A stretch of DNA of 64,000 nucleotides from Mycolicibacterium chubuense (GCF_001044255.1 NZ_JYNX01000019.1:121893-185892), one strand, 5' to 3'. Shown: positions 18,127-27,521, counted from the first letter of the stretch. Numbers and translations are program-made. Notes: generated by a model not told the origin, from the sequence alone.

Positions 18127-18594
18127 CTACACAGCCGGAGTCACGTCGCGGCTCGCGTCCGTCGCGTGCGCGGCCGGCCGATGGCGCTCCGGCGCCCAGC
18201 CGACGTACGTCAGGTACACACCGATCAGCGCGGCCACGCCGCACACCGCCACCCACCACGCCGTCGCACCGATCATGCTGTCGGCCAACGACATCAACGT
18301 ATCGGGGAAGAACAACAGCAACACCGCGCGGACGACGATCAGCCAGCCCAGCGCCGAGACGATGATGGCCGCGGGTCCGTGCCAGTACTGATGCAGGGCG
18401 ACGACGACAAGGCCGGCGATCAGGATGAACGCACCCGATATCCACGGCCACGCCGAGGACGACGAGAAGTCCGACAGCAGCGCCGGCATATGCGACGCTC
18501 GCAGCACGGCCGCGAGGTCGACGATCACCAGGAAGGGTCCGAGCACACGGGCGAACATCCGCGTCCTGTCGTGGACCTGTTGAGACGTGTTCAT
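18127..18594 (-). CDS. Small four-helix membrane protein
   Basis: This 155-residue integral membrane protein has hydrophobic segments around residues 18-40 (VLGPFLVIVDLAAVL), 50-70 (WISGAFILIAGLVVVAL), 78-98 (AIIVSALGWLIVVRAVLLLF) and 112-135 (WWVAVCGVAALIGVYLTYV). ATG 18594 is chosen over an upstream start because GGAGGT stands 7 nt before it. It heads the operon with the SPFH protein 8 bp downstream. No family could be named with confidence; it resembles small membrane proteins common next to SPFH or stress genes. Confidence 0.8.
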   Translation of the reverse strand: MNTSQQVHDRTRMFARVLGPFLVIVDLAAVLRASHMPALLSDFSSSSAWPWISGAFILIAGLVVVALHQYWHGPAAIIVSALGWLIVVRAVLLLFFPDTLMSLADSMIGATAWWVAVCGVAALIGVYLTYVGWAPERHRPAAHATDASRDVTPAV

Positions 18595-18785
18595 TGCAGT
18601 GACCTCCATCCGACGGACGGCTCAGTCCGCCGGTCCGGACAACGCCGTCCCGTCAGATCCATCAGAGCACCGGGTTCTCTTCGGTGATAGGGACGGAAGT
18701 CACCAGGTTGCCGTTCATGCTGGACGGAGGGTCTCCGTCGTGCCACCGTGGACACAGCTGCACAGCATCTGAGGAGGTGCCGGCC

Positions 18786-18935
18786 ATGGAACAGACCCAG
18801 GCGCATCAGGAGTGCCCCGACTGTCATGCGCTCACAGCAGATTTGGCGGCCCACAAGCAGTGGCATTCTCGGCTCGTCCACGACATCGCCACCGCGGTCG
18901 ACAAAGACGCCAAACGTCGGGTGGGCACTCAATAA
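18786..18935 (+). CDS. 49-residue protein with CPDCH motif
   Basis: This is a small gene with an excellent ribosome site (GAGGAGGT, 7 nt before ATG 18786). The product starts MEQTQAHQECPDCHALTADL and continues with histidines (AAHKQWHSRLVHDIA). CPDC with nearby His residues could bind a metal or be redox-active. It is followed 24 bp later by an alcohol dehydrogenase on the same strand, and faces the membrane-protein operon across a 191-bp divergent promoter region. Confidence 0.7.
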   Translation: MEQTQAHQECPDCHALTADLAAHKQWHSRLVHDIATAVDKDAKRRVGTQ

Positions 18936-18959
18936 CCATCCACCTGCCAAGCTGTTTCC

Positions 18960-19982
18960 ATGCGCCATCTCGTCTTCGTCGAGCCGGGACGGCTCGAATG
19001 GCAGGACGCCCCCGACCCCGAGCCGGGTCCCGGGCAGGCCGTCGTCCGTCCGCTCGCCGTCGCCCGCTGTGACCTCGACCCCGCGATGGCCGGCTTCGGT
19101 ATCTTCCCCGGCCCCTACCCCGTCGGCCACGAGATCGCCGGCGAGGTCGTCGCCGTCGGCGACGGCGTCACCCACATACAAGAAGGACAGCGTGTCGCCG
19201 TGCCGTTCCAGGTCTCGTGCGGCCGATGCACCCCCTGCACCGGCGGCCGCTACGCAGCCTGCGACCCCTACTACGCACGCGCCGGCGCCGCCTTCGGGTT
19301 CGGCGAATCCGGCGGTGGTCACGGCGGCGGCCTCGCCGACCTGCTGCTCGTCCCCGACGCCGACCACCTCCTCGTTCCCGCGCCGGAGTCGATCAGCGCC
19401 ATCGCGCTCGCCACCATCCCCGACAACGTCATCGACGCCTACCGCACCGTCGTCGACGGCCTGCGCGCGCGCCCCGGCGCCGACGTCCTCATCGTGGGCG
19501 GTGACGCCCCCTCGATCAGCCTCTACACCATCCTCTGCGCGCGGGCCCTCGGCGCAGGCACCGTCCGCTACGTCGACAACGATCCGCAGCGCCTTGCCGC
19601 CGCGGCCGACCTGGGCGCCGACGTCATTGACGTCGGTCCGCAGTTCCCCCGCCGGCTCGACCGCGCGCCGATCGTGGTCGGCGCCTCGCTCAGCGTCGAC
19701 GGGTTGCACTGCGCGATCCGTTCCACCGAGCCGTACGGGCGCCTCACCGTGGTGACGATCCACTTCTCCGCCGCGACGCCGCTGCCGATGCTCGAGATGT
19801 ACACCCGCGGCATCACCCTGCACACCTCCCGCGCCGACTCCCGGCGCTACCTTCCCGATGTCCTCGAGCTCGTCGCCGCGGGCACCATCGATCCGCTCGA
19901 GGTGCCGACCACGCTCGTCAACTGGGACGACGCCGCCGACCACTGGCTCGAACCGGCGCTCAAGCTCGTCGTCACGCGCTGA
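18960..19982 (+). CDS. Zinc-dependent alcohol dehydrogenase-like oxidoreductase (MDR family)
   Basis: This 340-residue protein has the medium-chain dehydrogenase layout. The catalytic domain has VARCDLD (cysteine ligand near 38), PYPVGHEIAGEV near 58, and a structural zinc lobe CGRCTPCTGGRYAACD near 88-103. The Rossmann segment reads DVLIVGGDAPSISLYT, where the usual GxGxxG glycines are altered, so cofactor binding may be atypical. The C-terminal region closes with TTLVNWDDAADHWLEP. The substrate is not evident. It may be co-transcribed with the preceding CPDCH peptide. Confidence 0.87.
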   Translation: MRHLVFVEPGRLEWQDAPDPEPGPGQAVVRPLAVARCDLDPAMAGFGIFPGPYPVGHEIAGEVVAVGDGVTHIQEGQRVAVPFQVSCGRCTPCTGGRYAACDPYYARAGAAFGFGESGGGHGGGLADLLLVPDADHLLVPAPESISAIALATIPDNVIDAYRTVVDGLRARPGADVLIVGGDAPSISLYTILCARALGAGTVRYVDNDPQRLAAAADLGADVIDVGPQFPRRLDRAPIVVGASLSVDGLHCAIRSTEPYGRLTVVTIHFSAATPLPMLEMYTRGITLHTSRADSRRYLPDVLELVAAGTIDPLEVPTTLVNWDDAADHWLEPALKLVVTR

Positions 19983-20325
19983 GGCTCGCCTGACCGTCGG
20001 CTCAGTCAGTAAGCCCGTCGAATGGTCCGTCGGCGAGACCATACCGTTGTATGACCGCCCGCCACAGCATCTTTCGCTACCCACCGGTAACGATGGGATG
20101 TTGCGAGACGATGACAAGGACTACCAGCAGCCCTGCATGACGCGATTGACAGCTAAGGTATCCCCCTATGTCCCCGCACGCCCGCCCGGCGGCACGCATC
20201 AGCCAAACCTGCGCTGACACCGCCTACTTCGCTCAGGCGTCAAGTGGCACAGCATGCCGTGAATTATTCACACGGCTAACACGGCTGCCACCGTTCGCTC
20301 ACACTCCTCTCCTGGGTGTCAAACC
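19983..20325. other. 343-bp intergenic stretch
   Basis: No gene is evident between the two oxidoreductases. TTGACA at 20146-20151 is followed 15 bp later by TATGTC, a weak promoter candidate for the downstream gene. The 3' half is comparatively A/T-rich (GAATTATTCACACGG near 20261). Confidence 0.4.
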
Positions 20326-21363
20326 ATGATCGACACCGGCGCAGCCATCGTGGGCACCGGCCTGATGGGCCGGGTGCACGCAGAAGCGTTGGCGCGCATC
20401 GGCGTTCCGGTGGTCGGCGTGGTCGGATCAAGCCCGGACCGCGCCGCCGCCTCCGGACTGGGCGCCTACTACTGCAGCTTCGAGGAGATGCTCGACGACC
20501 CCCGCGTCCGCTCCGTCCACATCTGCTCCCCCAATCATCTCCACTACGCCCAGGCGATGGCCGCTATGCGCGCAGGCAAGCACGTCATCTGCGAGAAGCC
20601 GCTCGCCCTCACCCCCGCCCAAGCCAGTGACATCGTCACCGCCGCAAAGGATTTCGGCGTCGTCAATGCCGTTTGCTTCATCTCCCGCCTCTACCCGCTG
20701 TGCCAGCAGGCCGCGCAGAGCGTCCGCGCCGGCGACCTCGGATCCCTGCGACTTGTCACCGGGTCCTACCTCCAGGACTGGCTGTCCAAGGAGACCGACA
20801 CCAACTGGCGCCTCGACCCCGAACTCGGTGGCCCGCTGCGCACCGTCAGCGACATCGGTTCGCACTGGCTCGATCTCGCCGGCTTCATCAGCGGCCAGCG
20901 CGTCGAATCCGTGATGGCCGACCTCACCACCGCCCTGCCCGAGCGGTCCAGCACCGAGGACACCGCCGGCATCCTGCTCCGCTTCGACGGCGGCGCCCGC
21001 GGCGTCCTCACCCTCTCCCAGGTGTCCCCCGGCCGCAAGAATCAGCTCGCCGTCGAGCTCAGTGGATCCGGCGCGTCGCTGCGCTGGGACTCCGAGAACC
21101 CCGAGCAGCTGTGGACCGGTCACCGCGACCAGCCCAACCAACTTCAGCTGCGCGACACGGGCGACTACCCGGCCGGCCACGTCCAGGGCTACCCCGACGC
21201 GTTCAAGGCGTTCTTCCGGGCCGTCTACGAGGCCATCGACGCCGACGAACCCCCGGCCCAGCCGGCCTACCCCACCTTCGCCGACGGCTTCGAGCAGGTG
21301 CTCGTCGCCGAGGCCGTCGCCGAGAGCGCCCGGCTGGAGACCTGGGTCTCCGTCCAGCGCTGA
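20326..21363 (+). CDS. Gfo/Idh/MocA-family oxidoreductase
   Basis: This 345-residue protein opens with an NAD(P) Rossmann motif AAIVGTGLMGRVHAEALAR (residues 5-23). VHICSPNHLHYAQAMAAMRA, then GKHVICEKPLALT (EKP lysine near 94), are the family signature. The C-terminal dehydrogenase half contains LDPELGGPLRTVSDIGSHWLD with the usual D-x-G-x-H catalytic region. Members oxidise sugars, inositols or cyclic polyols; the substrate cannot be read here. The stop is 1 bp from the converging DUF2236 gene. Confidence 0.9.
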   Translation: MIDTGAAIVGTGLMGRVHAEALARIGVPVVGVVGSSPDRAAASGLGAYYCSFEEMLDDPRVRSVHICSPNHLHYAQAMAAMRAGKHVICEKPLALTPAQASDIVTAAKDFGVVNAVCFISRLYPLCQQAAQSVRAGDLGSLRLVTGSYLQDWLSKETDTNWRLDPELGGPLRTVSDIGSHWLDLAGFISGQRVESVMADLTTALPERSSTEDTAGILLRFDGGARGVLTLSQVSPGRKNQLAVELSGSGASLRWDSENPEQLWTGHRDQPNQLQLRDTGDYPAGHVQGYPDAFKAFFRAVYEAIDADEPPAQPAYPTFADGFEQVLVAEAVAESARLETWVSVQR

Positions 21364-21364
21364 C

Positions 21365-22225
21365 CTACCCCGCGTTGGCCGTCATCGCCCACCGGATGCC
21401 GCCGACCAGCACGTGCCCCGCCGAGCGGACCACCGTCGCCTCGACCGGCGGCAGGTACGGCAGCCACAGCGGACTCCGCGCCCACCGCGGCAGCATCGCG
21501 ACCGCGGCCGCGGCCAGTGCCGTGTACGGCGCCCGCGCCAGCACCGGCAGCGGCGGCGTCAGCAACAGGAACCGCGCCGCATCCCGCGCCGCGGCCGTCC
21601 CGCCCAGCTCCGGCCGGTACGCCGCGAGCCGCTCAGCCAACTCCGCTTCCGTGCGCGGCGGGTCGACCACCCCGAGCTTCACCGCCACCTGCGCGGTGTC
21701 GGCGACGTACCCGTCGCGGCCCTCCTGATCCAGCGGCTGCGAGCCGTACAGCTGATGCGCCCGCAGGAAGCTGTCGGTCTCGGCGATGTGCACCCACTCC
21801 AACAGGTGCGGGTCACCGGCCTCGTAGGGGCGGCCGTCCGGCGCCGTCCCGCGCACCCGGCGGTGGATACCGCGCACCTTGTCGACCGCGCGCTGCGCGT
21901 CGTCGGCCGCGCCGAACGTCGTCACGGCGAGGAAGGTGCTCGTGCGGGCCAGCCGGCCCCACGGGTCGCCGCGGTAGTCGGAGTGCTCGGCCACCCCCGC
22001 CATCGCCAGCGGATGCAGCGACTGCAGCAGCAGCGCGCGCAGACCCCCGACGAACATCGACGCATCGGCATGTACCTGCCGGATCGGCCGGTCCTCGGGG
22101 AACCACCGCGGGCCTGGCGTCTCGTGGATCCGCGCTCGGTTCTCCGGGCCCTCGGGGCCGGCCACCATGCCGAACAGGGCGCTGCCCATCCGGGTGCGGA
22201 TCGCGCCGAGGTCATAAGGGGTCAT
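21365..22225 (-). CDS. DUF2236 (MpaB-like) oxygenase-family protein
   Basis: This 286-residue, mostly helical protein matches DUF2236/MpaB: LLLQSLHPLAMAGVAEHSDYRGDPWGRL with a conserved His near 71, LARTSTFLAVTTFG, and DPHLLEWVHIAETDSFLRA with a second conserved His. Family members include the latex-clearing rubber oxygenase, which binds b-type heme; several mycobacterial paralogues have unknown substrates. It is divergently transcribed from the penicillin-binding protein gene across 96 bp. Confidence 0.87.
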   Translation of the reverse strand: MTPYDLGAIRTRMGSALFGMVAGPEGPENRARIHETPGPRWFPEDRPIRQVHADASMFVGGLRALLLQSLHPLAMAGVAEHSDYRGDPWGRLARTSTFLAVTTFGAADDAQRAVDKVRGIHRRVRGTAPDGRPYEAGDPHLLEWVHIAETDSFLRAHQLYGSQPLDQEGRDGYVADTAQVAVKLGVVDPPRTEAELAERLAAYRPELGGTAAARDAARFLLLTPPLPVLARAPYTALAAAAVAMLPRWARSPLWLPYLPPVEATVVRSAGHVLVGGIRWAMTANAG

Positions 22226-22321
22226 GCCCCCATTGTCCTTGCCCGGCGGCTCGCCTTTGGTGCCGAAAGAATTTGGTCACATCCGCCCACCGGGCGTACC
22301 GGGCAGCCATAAGCTGACGCC

Positions 22322-24793
22322 ATGCGCGGCCGTCGTCGGGCAACGTGGGGGGCCATCGCCCGGCTGGCAGGTTGCTGCGTCCTCGCCGGGCTGCTCGCCG
22401 CTGCGTTGATGTTCCCGTTCGTCGGCGGTGCCGGATCCGTGCTGATGCGTGTATCCGCCTCTGCCACAGAGGAATCCACGCAACTGCTCGAAGGAGAGGT
22501 GCCGACGGTGTCCACTATGGTGGACGCGGCGGGCACTCCGATCGCGTGGCTGTACGAGCAGCGCCGCTGGGTGGTGCCCAGCAATCGCATCGCCAACACG
22601 ATGAAGCTGGCGATCATCTCGATCGAGGACAAGCGCTTCACCGAACACAACGGCGTCGACTGGCAGGGCACCCTGACCGGCCTGTCCGGCTACCTGCAGG
22701 GTGACGGCAACACCCGCGGCGGGTCGACCATCGAGCAGCAGTACGTCAAGAACTTCAACCTCCTCGTCACCGCACAGACCGATGCCGAACGGCGCGCCGC
22801 GGTCGAGATCAGCCCCGCCCGCAAGCTGCGCGAGATCCGGGCCGCCCTCGACATGGACGCCGCGCTGCCCAAAGCCGAGATCCTGGCCCGCTACCTGAAC
22901 CTGGTGTCGTTCGGCAACGGCGCGTTCGGCGTGCAGGACGCCGCGCGCACTTACTTCGGCATCAACGCCGCCGACCTGAACTGGCAGCAGGCCGCCCTGC
23001 TGGCCGGGATGGTGCGCTCCCCCAGCGCGCTGGATCCCTACACCCACCCCGAGGCCGCGCTGGAGCGGCGCAACGTCGTGCTCAACACGATGATCGCGAA
23101 CCTGCCCGAGCAGGCCGAGGAACTCCGGCTCGCCAAGGCCCAGCCGCTCGGGGTGCTGCCGCAGCCCGATCCGCTGCCGCAGGGCTGCATCGCCGCCGGT
23201 GACCGCGCGTTCTTCTGCGAGTACGCGCTGCAGTACCTGGCGCGCGCGGGCCTGAGCAAGGACGATGTGGCCCGCAACGGCTACCTGATCAAGACCACCC
23301 TCGACCCCATGGTCCAGGACCGCGTCAAGAACGCCGTCGACGAGCTGGCCGACCCCACCGCCGACGGCGTCGCCAGCGTGATGAGCGTGATCCGGCCCGG
23401 CAGGGACGCCCACCACATCGTCGCGATGGCCGACAACCGCACCTACGGCCTCGACCTCAACGCCCGCCAGACCGTTCAGCCCCAGCCCTTCTCCCTCGTC
23501 GGTGACGGCGCCGGGTCGATCTTCAAGATCTTCACCACCGCCGCGGCGCTCGAGATGGGCCTGGGCATCAACGCCACCCTCGACGTGCCGCAGACCTTCC
23601 GCGGCACCGGCCTGGGCGACAGCAGCGAGCCGGGCTGCCCACCGAAGACGTGGTGCGTGAAGAACGCCTCGAACTACTCCGGGCAGATGAACGTCACCGA
23701 CGCGCTGGCCAAGTCGCCCAACACCGCGTTCGCGAAACTGATCGCCCAGATCGGGGTTCCCCGCGCGGTGGACATGGCCGTCCGGCTCGGCCTGCGCTCC
23801 TACGCCGAGCCCGGAACCGCCCGCGCCTACGACCCCGGGAGCAACGAGAGCCTCGCCGACTGGGTCAAGCGGCAGAACCTCGGCTCCTTCACCCTCGGGC
23901 CGCTCGAGCTCAACGCGCTCGAACTGTCCAACGTGGCGGCGACGCTGGCCTCGGGGGGCATGTGGTGCCCGCCGAACCCGATCGACACGGTGTTCGGCCG
24001 CGACGGCCGCGAGGTGCCACTGGAGACCGCGCCGTGCGAGCAGGTGGTGCCCGAGGGGCTGGCCAACACGTTGGCCAATGCGCTGGGCAAGGACCACACC
24101 AGCGGCACCGCGGCGGGCGCCGCGGGATCGGCCGGCTGGGACCTGCCGATGTCCGGCAAGACCGGCACCACCGAATCGCATCGCTCCTCGGCGTTCCTCG
24201 GGTTCACCAATCAGTACGCGGCCGCGAACTACATCTTCGACGACTCCCCGAACCCGTCGGGGCTGTGCACGTCTCCGCTGCGCAAGTGCGGCAGCGGAAA
24301 CCTCTACGGCGGAACCGAACCGGCCCGCACGTGGTTCACGGCGATGGAACCGATCGCCGACTACTTCGGTCCGGTCGCGATGCCGCCCACAGACCCGCGC
24401 TATGTGGACGGCGGACCCGGCAGCGAGGTACCCAGTGTGGTCGGACTCAAGCTCGACGCGGCACGAAAGAAGTTGACGGACGCAGGATTCCAGGTCGCTC
24501 CGGACCCGACCCCGGTGAACAGCTATTCGAGCAGGGGCACCGTCGTCGGCACCACGCCACGCGGCAAGACCATCCCCGGGTCCATCATCACGATCAACAC
24601 CAGCAACGGCATTGCCCCGGCGCCGGTGTACCAGCCGCCTCCCCCCAGCGCCCCGGCCGCGCCGCCGCCACCCGACGCGCCACCCCCTCCGCCGCCGCCG
24701 AACGTCATCGAGATTCCCGGCCTGCCGCCGATCGTGCTGCCCTGGCCGGCACCCCCTCCGCCACCGCCGCCGCCCCCTCCCCCGCCTGCGTGA
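22322..24793 (+). CDS. Bifunctional class A penicillin-binding protein (PonA2/PonA3 type)
   Basis: This 823-residue peptidoglycan synthase has an N-terminal membrane helix (14-40). The GT51 glycosyltransferase has IEDKRFTEHNGVDW near 101 and GGSTIEQQYVKN near 136. The transpeptidase has SIFK near 399, SPN in the KSPNTAF segment, and SGKTGTTE near 611. A PASTA module (VPSVVGLKLDAARKKLTDAG, residues about 700-762) and a proline-rich tail follow. PASTA plus Pro-rich end matches mycobacterial PonA2 and its paralogue PonA3. It lacks the whiB4 neighbour expected for ponA2, so PonA3 is possible. It acts in the outer leaflet on lipid II and uncrosslinked glycan. Confidence 0.93.
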   Translation: MRGRRRATWGAIARLAGCCVLAGLLAAALMFPFVGGAGSVLMRVSASATEESTQLLEGEVPTVSTMVDAAGTPIAWLYEQRRWVVPSNRIANTMKLAIISIEDKRFTEHNGVDWQGTLTGLSGYLQGDGNTRGGSTIEQQYVKNFNLLVTAQTDAERRAAVEISPARKLREIRAALDMDAALPKAEILARYLNLVSFGNGAFGVQDAARTYFGINAADLNWQQAALLAGMVRSPSALDPYTHPEAALERRNVVLNTMIANLPEQAEELRLAKAQPLGVLPQPDPLPQGCIAAGDRAFFCEYALQYLARAGLSKDDVARNGYLIKTTLDPMVQDRVKNAVDELADPTADGVASVMSVIRPGRDAHHIVAMADNRTYGLDLNARQTVQPQPFSLVGDGAGSIFKIFTTAAALEMGLGINATLDVPQTFRGTGLGDSSEPGCPPKTWCVKNASNYSGQMNVTDALAKSPNTAFAKLIAQIGVPRAVDMAVRLGLRSYAEPGTARAYDPGSNESLADWVKRQNLGSFTLGPLELNALELSNVAATLASGGMWCPPNPIDTVFGRDGREVPLETAPCEQVVPEGLANTLANALGKDHTSGTAAGAAGSAGWDLPMSGKTGTTESHRSSAFLGFTNQYAAANYIFDDSPNPSGLCTSPLRKCGSGNLYGGTEPARTWFTAMEPIADYFGPVAMPPTDPRYVDGGPGSEVPSVVGLKLDAARKKLTDAGFQVAPDPTPVNSYSSRGTVVGTTPRGKTIPGSIITINTSNGIAPAPVYQPPPPSAPAAPPPPDAPPPPPPPNVIEIPGLPPIVLPWPAPPPPPPPPPPPPA

Positions 24794-24870
24794 CGGGTCA
24801 CGACGTCTGTGTTGACACCCACCCTGATCGAGCGTGTACTGAATCTCTTACCAGCAGAACGGATATAACC

Positions 24871-25092
24871 ATGTTCTCCGCCATCGAGTCCCGGCTGCTC
24901 GCGCTCCTCGAATCCGGCGCCAAGGCATCGCGTCAGGTGCTGACGGGCATTCGTTCCTCCACGAGCCGGGGAGCCGACTCCCGACGCGATGCCACGCACC
25001 TGCGTGACAAGGAGGCGTTCGTCGAGCGCGGCCGTGACACCAAACTGGAACACCAGATCCGTGCGGACAACGCCCCGAAGACAGCCGAGTGA
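24871..25092 (+). CDS. 73-residue hydrophilic protein, coupled to next gene
   Basis: The ATG lies at 24871 after an A-rich leader. The product MFSAIESRLLALLESGAKAS... is a predicted amphipathic helix followed by a highly charged Arg/Asp/Lys tail (DKEAFVERGRDTKLEHQIRA). The stop TGA overlaps the GTG start of the downstream dehydrogenase-like gene (GTGA), suggesting coupled translation. TTGACA at about 24814 with TGTACT 17 bp later may be its promoter. The family is unknown. Confidence 0.6.
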   Translation: MFSAIESRLLALLESGAKASRQVLTGIRSSTSRGADSRRDATHLRDKEAFVERGRDTKLEHQIRADNAPKTAE

Positions 25093-26270
25093 CGACACAC
25101 ACCGACACCCCGGCGCTGTCTCTGGGAGTTCTCGCCACCTCGCGCAAACCCGACGAACGCCGGCTGCCCATCCACCCCGACCACTTCGCACGCATCGACC
25201 CGTCGATCGCGGCGCGCATCTTCGTCGAACAGGGTTACGGCGCCCATTTCGGCGCCACCGACGACGCCCTCGCCGACCTGGTCGGCGGCATCCGGACCCG
25301 CGAGCAGCTGATCGCCGACTGCGACGTCATCCTGCTGCCCAAGGTCGAAGCAGAGGACCTTGCCGAATTCCGCGAGGGGCAGATCGTCTGGGGCTGGCCG
25401 CACCTGGTCCAGAATCCCGACGTCACTCAGGCCGCCATCGACCGGCGCTTGACAATGATCGCGTTCGAGTCGATGAACCACTGGAACTCCGATGGAAGCT
25501 TCGCGCTGCACGTCTTCCACAAGAACAACGAGATGGCCGGGTACTGCTCGGTGCTGCACGCCCTGCAACTCATCGGTGTCACCGGGAACTACGGCCGGCG
25601 CCTGAGCGCCGCGGTCATCGGGTTCGGCGCCACCGCGCGCGGCGCCGTCACCGCGCTCAATGCGCACGGCGTCGACGAGGTCCACGTGCTGACCAACCGC
25701 GACGTCGCCGCCGTCGCCGCCCCGATCCCCTCGGTGCAGCTCTTCCAGATGAGCCATGACGATGACGACCCGCCCGAGGCGACGTGGGTCGACACCCCCG
25801 ATGACGGCGTGATCCCCGTGGCCCAGCTGCTCGCCGGCCACGACATCGCCGTCAACTGCGTGCTGCAGAACCCGAACAATCCGTTGATTTTCGCCACCGA
25901 GGCCGACCTGGCCGCATTCACCCCCGGCAGCGTGATCGTCGACGTGTCCTGCGATGCCGGGATGGGGTTCACCTGGGCCGAGCCCACCTCGTTCGCCGAT
26001 CCACTTCGTCTGTTGCCCAACGGTATCCACTACTACGCCGTGGACCACAGCCCGTCCTACCTGTTCAACTCCGCGACGTGGGAGATCAGCGAGGCGCTGC
26101 TGCCGCACCTGGAGACGGTCCTCGGCGGCCCCACGGCGTGGGAGGACAGCACCACGGTTCAGCGCGCCGTGGAGATGCGCGACGGGGTGGTGCTGAACGA
26201 GGAGATCCTGTCGTTCCAGGGACGCGGCGCCGAGTATCCGCACCGTCCGACGGCGTCCCCCGCCGACTGA
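25089..26270 (+). CDS. N5-(carboxyethyl)ornithine synthase-like enzyme (AlaDH/PNT family)
   Basis: This 393-residue protein has the alanine dehydrogenase/transhydrogenase N-terminal signature (SRKPDERRLPIHPDHF, FVEQGYGAHFG) and a Rossmann core LSAAVIGFGATARGAVTALN near 178. HWNSDGSFALHVFHKNNEMAGY and VDHSPSYLFNSATWEIS match the carboxyethylornithine synthase branch, which couples pyruvate reductively to the side-chain amine of ornithine or lysine using NADPH. Assignment to that branch rather than alanine or saccharopine dehydrogenase is by motif memory, so moderate. It starts with GTG overlapping the preceding small gene and ends 7 bp from a converging desaturase. Confidence 0.75.
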   Translation: MTTHTDTPALSLGVLATSRKPDERRLPIHPDHFARIDPSIAARIFVEQGYGAHFGATDDALADLVGGIRTREQLIADCDVILLPKVEAEDLAEFREGQIVWGWPHLVQNPDVTQAAIDRRLTMIAFESMNHWNSDGSFALHVFHKNNEMAGYCSVLHALQLIGVTGNYGRRLSAAVIGFGATARGAVTALNAHGVDEVHVLTNRDVAAVAAPIPSVQLFQMSHDDDDPPEATWVDTPDDGVIPVAQLLAGHDIAVNCVLQNPNNPLIFATEADLAAFTPGSVIVDVSCDAGMGFTWAEPTSFADPLRLLPNGIHYYAVDHSPSYLFNSATWEISEALLPHLETVLGGPTAWEDSTTVQRAVEMRDGVVLNEEILSFQGRGAEYPHRPTASPAD

Positions 26271-26277
26271 GCAGCCC

Positions 26278-27504
26278 TCAGGCCGCGGCCTGCCGGCGGG
26301 CGGCTGCCCTGGCGGCGCGGCGTCGCGGCCGCATCGGAGCGACCTGCGCCGACCGCCGAGGTTCGAAGAATCCGTCCGGGAAGGCCAGCCGGTGGATGAT
26401 GCCCAGCGTCGAACCATATTGGTGCGCAAAGGACGCGGTGTTGTAGGGCAGACCGTACTTCTCGCAGAGGGGACGCACCCGCCCGGCGATCTCGGCCAGC
26501 CGGTTGCTCGGCAGGTCGGGGAACAGGTGGTGCTCGATCTGGTAGCAGAGGTTCCCGCTGGCGAACGCCAGGAAACGGCCGGCCTTGAAGTTGGCCGCCC
26601 CGAGCATCTGCCGCAGATACCACTCCGCCCGCGTCTCCGCCGTCAGGACGTCGGCGGTGAACTTCTGCGTCCCGTCGGGGAAGTGCCCGCAGAAGATCAC
26701 CACGTACGTCCACAGGTTGCGCAGCAGATTGGCCACCGAGTTCGCCGCCAGGGTCCGGCGCCAGCGCCGCAGGCTCAGCAGCGGCCACAGCAGGTAGTCC
26801 TTGAAGCCCTGCCGAACGGCTTTGGCGCCCAGTGCTTTCATCTGCGCTCTCCACTCGTCCTTACCGCGCCGCATGTCGATACCGTGCAGCGCGATTCCCC
26901 ACTCGAACGTGAGCGCCAGGAACAGGTTCTGCAGCGGCTGCAGCAGATGTTTGCGCTCCCACGGCTGATCCGGTGTCACCCGCATCACGCCGAACCCGAT
27001 GTCGTCGTCCTCGCCGAGCACATTGCTGAACACATGGTGGCGGTAGTTGTGGGAGGACTTCCACTGCGACGACAGCGCGACCATGTCCCACTCCCAGGTG
27101 CTCGAGTGGATCTCGGGATCGTTCATCCAATCCCATTGGCCGTGCGACACGTTGTGGCCGATCTCCATGTTCTCGACGCTCTTGGCGAACCCGAGCGCCG
27201 CCGTTCCGGCGGCCCAGCCCAGCTTCGATCGGGTGCCGGCGAGGAGCACGCGTGAGGCGACGTCGAGTGTGCGCTGGAACAGGATGGTGCGACGGATGTA
27301 CGCGGCGTCGCGCGCACCGAGCGATTCTTCGATGTCGGCGCGGATGTCGTCCAGTTCGCGCCCGAGGCTCTCGATGTCACGGGTGGACAGATGGGTATAC
27401 GCGGCGACGTCCGTGATGGCGATGAGGTGTCCTTGCGTGGTCCGGCCGATGATGTGCAGCGGGACCCGATGTTTCGAGATCCGGAGCCGGGGTGCCACAG
27501 GCAA
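26278..27504 (-). CDS. Membrane acyl-CoA/lipid desaturase, DesA3-like (copy 1)
   Basis: This 408-residue di-iron desaturase has three histidine boxes: GHNVSHGQWDW, SSHNYRHHVF and CYQIEHHLFP. It corresponds to the DesA3 type that forms oleoyl-CoA with an NADPH oxidoreductase partner. Sequence from ITDVAAYTHLSTRDIE on aligns with the second copy at 47.9 kb, whose start is GTG. Here the equivalent position reads ATC, so an upstream TTG (27504) or GTG (27498) must be used or the start is non-standard. It is the last gene of the five-gene GT4/GH130 operon, 17 nt after the HPF-like gene. Confidence 0.9.
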   Translation of the reverse strand: MPVAPRLRISKHRVPLHIIGRTTQGHLIAITDVAAYTHLSTRDIESLGRELDDIRADIEESLGARDAAYIRRTILFQRTLDVASRVLLAGTRSKLGWAAGTAALGFAKSVENMEIGHNVSHGQWDWMNDPEIHSSTWEWDMVALSSQWKSSHNYRHHVFSNVLGEDDDIGFGVMRVTPDQPWERKHLLQPLQNLFLALTFEWGIALHGIDMRRGKDEWRAQMKALGAKAVRQGFKDYLLWPLLSLRRWRRTLAANSVANLLRNLWTYVVIFCGHFPDGTQKFTADVLTAETRAEWYLRQMLGAANFKAGRFLAFASGNLCYQIEHHLFPDLPSNRLAEIAGRVRPLCEKYGLPYNTASFAHQYGSTLGIIHRLAFPDGFFEPRRSAQVAPMRPRRRAARAAARRQAAA

Positions 27505-27521
27505 CGCGCCGGCGTGTACTT

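Noticed and set aside
20146-20172. Promoter TTGACA-N15-TATGTC before the Gfo/Idh gene
   Set aside because: Spacing is short and the -10 is poor; mentioned only inside the intergenic note.
22277-24181. 634-codon open frame antisense to the penicillin-binding protein
   Set aside because: High-GC shadow frame rich in Gly, Arg and Val without domain motifs; the plus strand has GT51, transpeptidase and PASTA motifs.
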